In this document: positions 1-11,583 of the stretch, piece by piece
How positions within the stretch are numbered: position 1 is the first letter of the stretch
How the letters are laid out: each line of letters starts with the position of its first letter
Source: Tetrahymena thermophila SB210
Taxonomy: Eukaryota; Ciliophora; Oligohymenophorea; Hymenostomatida; Tetrahymenidae
Assembly: GCF_000189635.1 (NCBI RefSeq)
Contig: NW_002476262.1
Span: 186,001-250,000, forward strand
Length of the DNA: 64,000 bases
Reading direction: 5' to 3'
Position numbers and translations under genes: made by a program
Notes under the pieces: generated by a model
The model's database searches: none
What the model saw: the letters and a program-made list of their open reading frames with translations, nothing else
Told to the model about the DNA's origin: nothing

Positions 1-2079
1 TCTATGAGCGAATCATAAAAAATAGAAGAGAATTAAATTGATGAAGATGAGAAAGGAAGTGCTGATAATTTAGAATAGCTTTACCATAGTAAATAATTTA
101 TGGAAGAAGGCTCTAAATAGCTGAATAATAGCAGCAGTCATTCTCCTGATTCTAAAAAATAATAAATTTCTAATGGATAAATCTGTTTAAACGAGATTGA
201 GAATAAAATTATTTAAAAAAAACTCAAATAAATGAATAAACTTCTCGAAAGATAAAATAATGAAATAGATTAAGACTCTTCTTCTCTAAAAGCTGCTTAC
301 CGATAAGCAGAGAAATCTAATTCTAATGCCTTTAAATATTTTCAAAAGCTACTTCGATACAAAAAAGAGTAATAAAAAAAATTCATAAAAAACTAACCTT
401 ACGGTATAACTAGCAAGTCTGTTGTTTAATAACAGTAAGAATAGCAAATTAGCGAGGCAGAAAAAAATATTTCTTATAAATAAGATCAGCAGAATGAAAT
501 TAAAAACAAGTAAATTATAGAAGATTTTTATATGTGCAACTAAGGAAAATTTAATGCTAATCAAAAATTTTAATTATAAGATGAGTTGCTTTAATAATAA
601 GGAGAGTTTGAGAGTAATTTAAAGAAATAAAGCTAATCAAACTTTTATGAGGATAATTTTTCTTTTTATGAAGGAAAATAAAGATTTTTGCACAGTTAAC
701 TGAAAAAGAAAAGCGAATAAAAAGTACTTTAATCATAAAATTAAAACTCTAATCAAAGCTAAAATTTATAAATTACAAACCACAATAAGTAATAAAGCTA
801 AAATACTTCAAGGAGTGTGGTTTATTCTAGTTAAACCCCTCCTATAAAAAACTAATCTTCCAGAGAATTCTCAGCAGAAAAATAAAATAAATAAAATTTA
901 AATCTTGATCATAACATTTAAACTCCTCATGTTTTAGATTTGCATCAAATTGCACTTTCAAAAGCTCATCAGATATCTCCTTCTAGATAAAATGAAAGTG
1001 TCTATGACAAGAATTCTTCAGTAACTCCATATAGAATGATTGGGTACAATACTTCTTAAATTTAGTAATAAAAGAATAGCTAAAATAATAAGTTACAATC
1101 AATAAATATAAATTCTAATAAAGTTAATGAGAGTTAACTGAACTCATCAAAAGTTTCATAGTATAGTAATAATTAGAATCCATCAAATTTTTATGCAAAT
1201 ATTAACAATACTGAGACTCCAAAATAAAATAATGAATCAATTTTAAATTACGAAGCTGATAAAAAATAGTTAACAGAGAGTAAATTATACACAACGAATT
1301 CAGAATTAGACTATTCATATATCCAACAACCTAGAAACAACGGTAGAATCAATTCTGAGTAAGATTATATATTTAGAAATACAAGTCTCGACTAAAAGCA
1401 GCCTTACAATTTATTTAATAAGAGTTTGTTTAACTCCTCTAAAAATAAAAAGAAAATCAGTTTAGGAGATATAATTAATCTAAATTACCTATATAAGCCT
1501 AATTTGACTTTTAGCGGAACTCAAACAAACAAAAACAAATAAAATGATCATCATGATTTATAAATAGATATCAAATCTTTAAAACCTGAAAACAAATTTA
1601 ATCAAAATACATTATTAACAGAAAGAAAGGGTTAAGGCTAAAAGATAAGATCTTAGACAGTTGGTTTAGGTGAGATTCTACCCTAAACAGTTCCAACTAA
1701 TTATAATAACGATTCAAAGGAAAGATAATCTGAAGAAAAGCTAAATAACAGTAAAGTATACTTGAAACCTATATAAGCATAATTTACATAGAAATACAGA
1801 AAATTAGTTAGCTAAAGTAGATATCTTTGGTAAAAATTTTTAGTAGAAGACGATTTATACAAAATAAATGATTACAACAAGTTAAACAGCTTTTTGGATG
1901 AACTAAAAAATACAAAAAATATTGATAACATTAAATAAATTATTTTAAAATATACATAAAACACTAAATAACCTATAAAAATTGAAACATCTTTGTATTA
2001 GTTTAAGATACCATATAATAGAAAAGCTGAGTTGCCTTTAATGTAGGGCAAAAATATGAAATTAACAAACAAAATATGA
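1..2079 (+). CDS. Low-complexity N/Q/S/K-rich protein, possibly 5'-partial
   Basis: One open frame runs from base 1 to TGA at 2077-2079 with dozens of in-frame TAA/TAG codons read as Gln. An in-frame ATG sits at 4-6, so the true start may be there (691 residues) or beyond the window edge. The protein is dominated by Asn, Gln, Ser and Lys, with short hydrophilic repeats and no membrane segment or catalytic motif that I recognise. The last ~100 residues (from about 1760) are less biased, with aromatic and charged residues including SRYLWQKFL and a predicted helical segment, and may form the only folded part. No intron is needed. Composition suggests an intrinsically disordered scaffold or regulatory protein; the function cannot be named from the sequence. 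It resembles the protein at 11584-14058 only in composition. Confidence 0.8.
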
Positions 2080-2546
2080 TTTATATTTTTACTATCATAA
2101 ATTAAGAGTAGATAAATAAATGTAAAAAAAAAACTGCCTTATATATCTTAAAATATTAACATAATTCCTACATATATATAGTTTTAAAATATCAAATATC
2201 TTTATGAGTTGCGTTTAATCAATATTGTGTTTATTTTCTTTTTTTACCTATAAGTATTTTATTAATTTATATATTTTACTACTTCTTTTGAGAAATTAAA
2301 AGTTCAACTAATTAATAAATTATTTAATTTATCATATATTTAAAATTGTATAGATTGTGATTGTTTATTGAAAAATTAGGGCAGTTAGTGATTTCTATTA
2401 ACTTCTGCATTGCCTTTAAATACAAAAATATATTTTAACTCTATTTTGATAATTAGAAATTTTTATGTGAGCTTATAGTAAGGTCATTCATTACATTTTT
2501 ATTTCTACAAATGTATTCTACTTAATTTAAAAATGTCAAATTGCTT
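2080..2546. other. Intergenic spacer, convergent gene ends
   Basis: A+T-rich spacer between the 3' ends of two convergent genes. It must hold both 3' UTRs and polyadenylation sites, but I see no coding frame or clear motif. Confidence 0.6.
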
Positions 2547-3413
2547 TCATTATAGATTCATAGCATAGACATGCATTTATTATGCCATTTATAAAAATTA
2601 TTATTTCTCATAAACTATTAAACTGCTGTCTTTTTAGATATTGTATTATGATAGCAAATTCATAAACCACACTGGTAAGCTGTTTCTCTTAATAGTTGAT
2701 TTTCTTGAAAAAATTTTTTTCTCTAGGCATAACTTTGCAAAATCTTTTATTTTGACCTTTAAATCCTAATCTAAGTATGGATTGATTTCAATTTCTTCCC
2801 ATAAATCATATGAGTACTAAAACAGCTTATCACTATTTATAAAATGTATTAGACTAACTAAGCAATGAAGAGTGTTTAAGATTTTTCTGCATTCAACATC
2901 TTGTTAATTAATTCTTCTAGTAATAAATGTTTCTAAATCAGAATAGAAAGCCTTTTTAGGTGTTTCAAGAGTATGATAAACAAATTAGTCAAACATTTAC
3001 TTTTCAAAAAGATTTATATATTAAACCTTACTAGTAAATACAGTATTTAGCTTTTCATATCCCTAGCATAATCTTTACTCAATATAATATCTAAACTCAA
3101 TAAATGAAAAATCTACTTCTATTTCTTTTCCCTAAACATTAATTAAAAATTTTTCACTCAAGTACGATTCTGGTAAGTCTGCTACCCCTAAGTATTGTGC
3201 TTAAGAATAAGTGTAAAAGCCCTTGATATCACAATCAGATTATGATGTGTGAAATCCTTAACCTCTACTTCCAGTTTCTGATGCAAATACTACCTTAAGC
3301 TATTTTTGATTTTCAAATTTATTCAGTAACTCAATTACTGCTCTATGTAGGTCTCGATCAAATAATTATTATTACTCTTAATTATCTTGGACACTTTGAT
3401 TATTCTCTGACAT
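2547..3413 (-). CDS. Nucleotidyltransferase, RlaP/DNA polymerase beta-like family
   Basis: A 288-residue intronless frame from ATG (3411-3413) to TGA (2547-2549). Around residues 42-67 it shows FASETGSRGQGF followed by SDCDIKGFY. This is the GS-x(n)-D-x-D signature of minimal nucleotidyltransferases, in the arrangement typical of the predicted-nucleotidyltransferase family often called RlaP (Pfam Nuc-transf_2), common in bacteria. A further acidic residue on the next strand (EIEVDFSFIEF) would supply the third metal ligand. The remainder is helical with no other domain, and the length fits a single-domain enzyme. By family it would transfer a nucleotide to an RNA end or small molecule; the substrate cannot be told. 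No signal peptide or membrane segment is visible, so it is probably cytosolic or nuclear. It may be a gene acquired from bacteria, which is inference only. Confidence 0.8.
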
Positions 3414-3803
3414 TTTTAAATATTTTAACTTAGTAGTATCTATATTTTTATTTTTTATGATTCAATTTTGCTATCAAAAAAAAATTAAAAAAAATATCAA
3501 AATTTTTGATATGAGACTCTCTATCATATAAAAGCCTCTAGTTAGTTTCAACATAATCTATAAATTAAATACAATAGTCTAATTAATCTAAATTAGCCAC
3601 TTTACAATATTATTTTTTTATATAAAATATATTTGAATATTTATCAAAATTTATTTTTTGAAATAGTTTTTAAAAACAAATAAGAATAATTTTACAATCT
3701 TATTATTTAATTATTTTTGTAAATAATTTTCAGCTAATTACATTTGATTAATTTATTTTAAGACTTATTATTTTCAAAAAATTATTTTGGAATTATTGAT
3801 AAA
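3414..3803. other. Intergenic spacer between divergent genes
   Basis: About 390 bases of A+T-rich sequence between two divergent starts, presumably a shared promoter region. No coding potential and no recognisable regulatory site. Confidence 0.6.
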
Positions 3804-6035
3804 ATGGATTTAAAAGTACTTGTAAACAGTTGCAATTTTAAGGTTATGGGTAATTTTGAAAGTCCTTTACTATTAAAATATATTTTATTAGCTTTAGTTA
3901 AAGTTTCCTAATTAAACAATTTAAAATTATAGGCAATTATTTCATAGTTGCTCAATTAGATGAATTAACATTTCCAGAGCAAAACAAAAAAGTTCAAAAA
4001 GCAAGAACAGAAATATAACTGAGAACATAAACTCCTACATTTTAAAAAAATATGCTAACATTTAAAGATCTTTCTTTTGGTACAAATAATTTGTTTTGAT
4101 CTTGTTTGTAATTGTTTTTGCATATTAAAATAATTTAATAAAATGTAGGCAGTAGATTAACTCTTAAATTAGGAGTATTTTTAACTAGATTACAATCAGA
4201 CCCTGGTGATAATGAGACTTTAATTGTATGATTTTATAAAATAAATTTTTTAAAAAGATTTTAATGCTAAAATAAGGCTAACTCTAAAGTTTTAGGATCA
4301 AATGCATTCACATTTACTACAAGAATGCTTTCAGTATTAAGAGAATAAAAAAATTTAGAGCAAGATATTAAAGTATGAAGTATCTATATTAATTTTGCAA
4401 TAAATGAATTTTTTATTAAATAAAATAAAGATTCTAGCAGTTGATGGCAAAGATGAAGAAGTTGGAAGAATTTAAATGTCAATTAAATATAAATCAACAA
4501 CTTTTGAAGATAAAATTGAAGATGATATTCATCTTGTAGAACAACTTTATTATGACCCATTTGAAACCAACTTAGAAAAAATTAAAGAAGTAATCAAATC
4601 TATTCTATAAAATTGAAGATTTATCAGTCAATTATTTTATTTTGTTATTTTAGAATTGTGCAAAAATAGAAAAAATTCTTGCAATCAAATAAGAAGAAGC
4701 TGAAAAAGTTTAACAAAAAGTAAATTATATGAGGAATGCTCACAAAAGCGTTTCATATGATCTAGGAAAGTTGAGAGAAGAAAGAGATAAATTAGAAGTA
4801 AGTAAACTTACTTACACAAAAAAAATGATGAGTTTTTCCATAATTATTAAAATTTAGAAAGACAATAACAATTTGAGGGATACTATTAAAAAAAAGAATG
4901 ATGTAAATGAAATTCATATTCATGTAGATGTTCTTAAAAATACAGATTAAGGTTTAGATGTGCTCAGATAAAAATTAGGTATTCTATTTTGTCAATTTGT
5001 ATTAACAAATTAATTCTTTTTGATATTATTAAAAGCACTTCTAATGAATAAATTGTAATTCGAACAAAGTGTATACAAAGAATTGACTGAAAACTATTTT
5101 TCAATAGAATAATAGCTAAAAGTAGCAAAAAGTAACTTATTTATGCTTCATAACTTAAATAAAAATTATTTCTGTGATAAAAAGATGTGAAAACAGATAT
5201 AGAAACTGTTAAACTTGCTATTGAGTAATAAGATTTTCATATATAAAGAGCTAAAGATTAATTACCATTAGTATAAGACTTAGTTTAAACAATAAAATCC
5301 CAAGAAAGTATTATTAATAATTTAAGGGAAATAATTTAAGTAATTTGCTATTATCAATAATCTGAAACTTGAAGTAAACTTTTAAATATTTTTTGAAGGA
5401 TAAAATGAAAGAAAATGATAAGATGACTTCTAAGGAATTAGAGTTAAAAGTAAAATATTTGAAACACGAAAGAGAAATTTTATAAGAGAAGGAGAAATAA
5501 ATTGATGCAATATATCATTTATCAGAAGGTGGTTAAATTCCATTTTAACACTTTGAAAAGCTCAAGAAAGATGAATATATTAGAGAGAATCCTTTAGAAA
5601 TTAAAAAATACAGAGAGAGATGTGAAGTATTACTTTAGCAGATTGAAAAGAATACACTAGAGTATTAATTAGTTTTGCAAATTATTAATTTTAATTTTCT
5701 ATTTTTTATTTAATAAAAGATTAGATAAATTAAATATGAAAGAGGACATACTTTAACGTTAGAACTAGCTTTTTTATAAAGATGATTAAACACAAAGAAA
5801 TAGAGAACTTTTACTTTTAGAAATAGAGTCTAAGTAGAATCAGGCTAATATACTATAAGAGGAGGTATTATTTAAATATATTTTTAGTTTTAATTTACTA
5901 TTAATTTTATAAAATTAGATTGTAAGAATGACAAGAACATATGCCTAAGAAGTAGCAGAGTTAAAAGCTAAAATAACTCTATTAGATAACTTAATAAGAT
6001 CAAGTGGTATTGATATGAGAGATAATTATTACTGA
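3804..6035 (+). CDS. C2-like domain plus coiled-coil protein, 12 exons
   Basis: Reconstructed as 12 exons (3804-3861, 3933-4079, 4149-4225, 4277-4372, 4431-4589, 4654-4797, 4858-4978, 5036-5131, 5185-5339, 5399-5661, 5720-5864, 5919-6035), giving 525 residues ending at TGA 6033-6035. All introns are GT-AG, 48-71 bases each, and exon phases agree throughout. The first ~150 residues look like a C2 beta-sandwich: a strand MDLKVLVNSCNF, then YFIVAQLDE, KARTEIQLRTQTPTF, LTLKLGVF and a QSDPGDNETL loop. The remaining ~350 residues are charged, heptad-like coiled coil. An N-terminal C2 with a long coiled coil is seen in CCDC33 and in several centriole/cilium proteins, so a basal-body or ciliary role is plausible but unproven. 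The first intron begins GTCCTT rather than GTAAGT and is the weakest junction. Confidence 0.7.
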
Positions 6036-7038
6036 AACCTCTTTAAATTATTATAAACCTTAACCATATTACTAAACAAATAAATTTTTATTGAGATTTG
6101 ATTTAATCTATAAATTGAGAAAAAGTTTTATTTTTTTTTTATAGAAGTAAACTTAAAGTTGCTGTTATTTTTGTTAGTTAAATTAATAATATTTATACTT
6201 GTTTAACAAATAACGAACTAATGTTTTTAAAATGAATAAAGAAATTTTTATCATAGCTCTATATTTAGTAAATATAATATGTAATTTAATTTTTTAACAA
6301 AAATATTTATTTAATTTATAAGTTGTGTATTTTAAATAAAATAATTAAAGTAATATATGTAATTTTATAATTTTAAATTAATATATTAGAGAAATGTTTC
6401 TAAATTATGACAGCATTTGATGTTTGAGTTATATAAAATAAGCTTAGATTTGCTTTAATATATATTTATTTAACCAAAGATAAAAAAATATAAATTAATA
6501 AAAATGTGAAATATTTTTAAATTATATAAGCTACATCATTTTAATTTGAGATCAAAAATTAATTAATTATTTTATCATTATTTTATTTAAAATGTAACTT
6601 TTAGCAAAGTAATCAGAATAAAATTATAAATAAATTGCTGACATTTGTGTATAATATTTAAACATTATTTATTAAGTAATAATAAAAATATACATATATA
6701 GTTTTAATAAATATTATAATTAGTATAAAATAAACTTGATTATAAAAAGATAACAATTCTTTCTTTCTTTTTGGTTATTTCAAAAGTTTTGCTTAAAATT
6801 TCAAATTATTTATTTAGTTGGCTTTTTATATAAATTATGAATTGGTGGTTATGTGAGGGAAGGAGTAATTAAATGGTAATTTGTTATTAATTTTTTTTCA
6901 GTAAATATTTTTTAGCGGTTAGTTCATTAAAGTATTTTTTTGTAGGTTTCAATCAATTTTTACTAACTTTTTGATGTTTGCTTTAAAATTATGTTTGTTT
7001 GTTTGTTTGTCATTTTCTAAATTAAAACAGAATATATT
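6036..7038. other. Intergenic spacer, convergent gene ends
   Basis: About 1 kb of A+T-rich DNA between two convergent genes. A short GTTT run lies near 6999-7012. I see no gene, RNA or repeat family in it. Confidence 0.6.
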
Positions 7039-10010
7039 TCATTTTATTTCTTGAATTTCTTGATGTTGATTATTTGGTAAATCTAGATTTAATTTTTCTA
7101 AATGTTGCTTTTTATCCTATTCATCTAAATCTAAACTACGGTCAATTTCTTGACTTTCATTTTATTCAGATACTTTGATGTCACTCTCTTTCTAGTTTTT
7201 ATTTTATTAGCTATTAAGTTTTGACAGCTTCAATATGGAATCTAATTCTTTCTCAACTTCAACGATAGTGTCACTCTGTTGTTTTTCTAAATGCTGTAAT
7301 ATTCCTATTTTGAAATCTTTTGGTACCAGCTTCATCTTTTTTCTAATATTAGGAGATTCGGTATCCTCTTCTTCCTCTTAGACTTTATTAAGCTAAATTT
7401 CTATTTTTTTAAGAATTTTATATAAATATATGTTTTGTTTTTTTTAAATTATTCTTACATTTTTTTTAGTCACTACTGCTCACCATTTCAGGATTCATAG
7501 GTTGCATGTAGGGACTTGAACCTAATTCTATAGATAATTTTGCTGATTCCATTATATTAGATTTGCCATCAGACTATTAGTTATTTCCTTTTGCAACACT
7601 ATTAGTCATGTTACTTTAGAACATATTATAAATATTATGATGGAAAGATGTGCTTATCTACTCTTAGCTCAAAGCATTATTAAAAGAATTAATTGCAGCT
7701 TCATTGTTTTAAGTTTACCCAGACCCTAAACTTGGAATATTCAAAAGATTATTTTTCAGCTGTTACTATATTTGTGATGTGCAAGCTCTTTTTCTTAAAC
7801 TTCCAGCTTATTTGTTGTTATTATTATTTAAACCAGGGCTCTGTTATTCAGTTTGCTAAACGTTTACAACGATTTCATCTTATTCTAATTTTGGTGCAGA
7901 AATGTTCCATGAACCAGCTTTTTTACGGATCTATTAAGTTTCATCTTCATCTATATCATAAAAGAATTCATGGTTTAAGGCCTATTAAGCAGATAAACGT
8001 TTAATTGGATCTTTCTCAAGTAGTCCTTTCATAAAATTCATAGTTCTTTCTGAAGTATTTTCATAGAGTTTTGAATTAAAATCGATTTTGCATTCTTTAT
8101 TTTTTAGCAATACATCATTAAATTTCTTTCCATAAAATACAGAAGAGTGATAAAGCCTTTTGGTAATAAAAATTAAGTAAGTAAAATTTATTTTTAATTT
8201 TTGTTCATTCATTATAAAAATCTATTTATTTATTTATCTTCCAAAATATTATTAACACACATTTTTTTGAAATTAATAAGAAAATAAAAAGTTTGCTTAC
8301 AATGTATGCAGAATAACACCAACACTGAACATGTCACATTTGGTAGTGTAACGATTTTAGAGTTCTTCTTTATAATTAGCAACTTCAGGTGCCACATAAC
8401 CAGGAGTACCACATTTGCTAAAAAGATATTATGGTTCATTTTCAAATTCAGCTAAACCAAAATCTACAATTACCAGCTCATCTAAGTTTTCTTTTCTTTT
8501 AAACATAATATTCTCAGGTTTTAAATCTCTATGCATGACTCCATATTTTTAAAAATGCAAGACTCCACTAATAATCTACTGAATGAAACTTTTTATTTTT
8601 TAAATAGGAAACTTTTCATCTTTTCTTTTCTTGATTTCATTATATAAAGAATTTCCTTCTATCAGACCCATAGCAACATAATATGTATTTTCGCCCTCAT
8701 AAGATCCAATGAATTCTAGTAAGTTAGGATGACTGCCAACAGTTTACATAATTTTTATTTCCTTTTCTAGTGATTTCTGTTTATTTAAATAATAAAAAAA
8801 CGTAAACAATAATGAAATTTTACTCACTAAAAGAATTTTATAAATAATTTTTCTCGAATCAAAAGAGTAAAAAAACTCAAAAATTTATAGTCACAAAAAA
8901 TCTAAGTAATATTAAAGTGGAAAAATGTGAAATCTATCTATTTTGATTGATTTAAAATAAATATGAGTTGAGGCAAAAAAAATTATATAGAAATTTTTGA
9001 TAGCTTTTATTTTATTAACTTTACTAATTAACTAACTAACTAACTAACTCCTTTTAATTTTTTGTCTAATAAAATCTTAATATTTGCTAATTCTTTTCTT
9101 CAATTTTTTAAAAAAAGGAAGAGTTTTTAGCAGTCGATTTATAATATTTTTTTATTTGGTTGAACAATTTTTAAACATAAAAAAAAGCCTATCGTAATAA
9201 TTAAATAAAATAAAATAAAATTACATATCCATTTTCTGTTTTTCTTAATTTTTCTTTTTCAAAACATTTTAGAGCAATCTTAGAACCTGTCTAGCGATGT
9301 CTTGCTGAAAAAACCTTTTAATTAAAATTGATAAGTATTAGATGATAAATATATAAGATATTAAAATTACTCTTGCATAATTTCCTTTTCCTATTTAAGC
9401 TTATATTATATACTCATCTTGTATCCTAGTTTAAAATATGTATCTACGAAGGTAATCTTTAACCTGTTCAAGGATGATTGAGTCTCCTATAAATTCAAAA
9501 TCTTCTATCTTTTCAAAAGTTTTATCTTCTTTTTCTTTTCTAATAGTCAAAATCATTCCTGTGTAGGTTAGCTAAGTATCAGATTTCTAAACTACCCACT
9601 TCACTATGTCATAAAAACCTAACTATATAATTCTTTTAGGTTTCTTTGCATATGCTTCCTTTATATTTTTTGCAAAAATTAATAAGAATATAGGAATTAC
9701 TTAAAAAGTTATTTTATTTGTAAATTAAGTGGTATGAGTGATATTTTTAATGAAATAAAGTTCAAATAATATTTACGTTTGATAAAATAATTTAATTTTG
9801 GTGGAAATACATGTTCACTTTCTTTTTAGTCATTAATCCTTTGATATATAACTAACAGTGCATTTGGCAACCAGAATAGTCAAAACTATAATTCTTATTG
9901 CTAGTATCAGATATACTTTTAGAAGACCTAGTTTCTATACTATCAGTTAAACTGCTCTACATTTGCTAACTTTGCATAGAGTTTGGACTTTATATAACAT
10001 CTTTATTCAT
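7039..10010 (-). CDS. CAMK-like Ser/Thr protein kinase
   Basis: Six exons on the minus strand (9777-10010, 9371-9658, 9225-9314, 8301-8776, 7459-8156, 7039-7400) give 715 residues. All junctions are GT-AG and in phase. Residues ~1-160 form an N-terminal extension with a beta-rich stretch. The kinase domain spans ~160-415: glycine loop GKGNYARVF, ATP lysine in IALK (K190), catalytic MHRDLKPEN (D288), VDFGLAE (309-314) and activation segment end CGTPGYVAPE. All catalytic residues are present. The order and the GTPGYVAPE motif fit the CAMK group, a large group in ciliates. The tail (~415-715) is polar and Gln/Asn-rich with acidic stretches. Intron 3 is unusually long for this window (8777-9224, 448 bases) and contains a tandem AACT repeat near 9026-9047. 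Substrates are unknown. Confidence 0.85.
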
Positions 10011-11583
10011 CTTTAGACAAGGGATGTACTTATTATGTATTTACAAATTATTTATTAGATTTATATAATGGATTTATGTATCTATTCTCTTTTGTTTTAA
10101 ATCAATTATATTTATGCGAAGTTAACAATACTAATATTATTAATTAATTAATTATTTATAGTTATAGATCATTACTAAAAAAACAAAAATCAGTGCTACT
10201 ATCTATTACATCGTAAAAAAAAATTTAGGTAAAAAATAGAACTAAATTTTTCAACCTTTTTAAATGGGATTATTGAAATTTAATAATATGTATTAATTTT
10301 AGAAACACATACAAATCCTATTTGGTATTTTTTTATTCATAAATTTTTGATATCCTACTTGATTTCATAGCTTCTTTTGGTATATAGTTAATTCAATCTA
10401 TAAAGCAGGTAATATTCCTCATTAGATCTTAAACTGAATTACAATCAAATCTAAATATAAAATTAAAAAAAAAGAGAGAAGAAAATACATCTAATTATTA
10501 CTAAAAAGAAATACAAAAAATTAGCTCATTCTTCATTATTATCATAATTAATAACGAATCTACAAATAAAGTTAAATACTTTCTAAATTAATTTAAATAC
10601 CAACTAAATTTGTAAGATAGAAAACAAATAATTTCATAGACTATTTCAATTATTACAAAAAATGTTATTATAATAATACAACAATAAATTTAAGAAGAAA
10701 AAAGTATTTAAGGTTAAAAAATTTAAGCAAAATGTAAAACAAATCTTTTTATAAATTTAATTATAAGGTATTTTTAGTTCTAAAAATTGTTTACTTTATA
10801 TCGTAATAGAGCAATTAATATTACAAATCTGAATTATAGTTATCGTATATTCTCTAAAAGAAAGTAAGTGAATTTAAAAATTATTATATATTTTTTATAA
10901 ACTTTTGAAATTTATAAACAAACCCTAAAATAATTTTTTTTTTTAATTTTACTTTATTAAAAATTACCATATATTAAATATTTGAATAGGAAATTTAACA
11001 AAACAAATCTTTTTATAAACTTAATTGCAGGATATTTTTATCTAAAAAATGCTAATTTGATATCTTAATAGCACAATTACAGAATTAATATTTTAGTTTT
11101 AATAAAAAAGTCATCTATATTTTGTTAATAAAAACTCAGGTATAACGCAAAAAAATCTTTTATGAATTTAATTGCAAAGTATTTTAAAAGTTTAAAAAAT
11201 ATTATTTTGATATTTTAATTTTACAATTAATATTTGAAATTAGAAACTCTATTTTAATTATAATAATAAAATACCACCTAATTTGCAATAATAAGTATTT
11301 TAAGTGTATAATAGTAATATGCAGGAATATTTATTTATCTCAATAATATTTAGGATAAATTATTTATCATGGGTTCTATCTATTTCAACATTATGCAAAT
11401 TTATAAAAATATAATTATGTATTGCTTTTTCGTTATTTAAATTAGTATATTACATTATTATATAGACTGATGGATGGCGTAATTTAATTAATATTGGTAA
11501 AGATTGAATACAACTCAAAAATCTTAAGTTTTTTTAAGATAATTAAGATTCTATCCAATTCACTAATAGATTAAATAAGAGCT
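10011..11583. other. Intergenic spacer between divergent genes
   Basis: 1.57 kb of very A+T-rich DNA between divergent genes. Apart from the degenerate direct repeats listed separately at 10736-11250, I see no gene or RNA. Confidence 0.6.
10736..11250. repeat. Three degenerate ~100-bp direct repeats
   Basis: Three related blocks start near 10738, 11000 and 11147. Each opens with a form of AAATCTTTTTATAAATTTAATTG, then TATTTT, a TAAAAAAT-like run and a TGATAT(C/T)TTAATA-like segment, and closes with CAATTA...AATAT. The order of these sub-motifs is preserved, so this is more than shared A+T richness. The blocks are spaced ~262 and ~147 bases apart and clearly diverged. They may be remnants of a local duplication in the promoter region of the flanking divergent genes. 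Confidence 0.5.
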
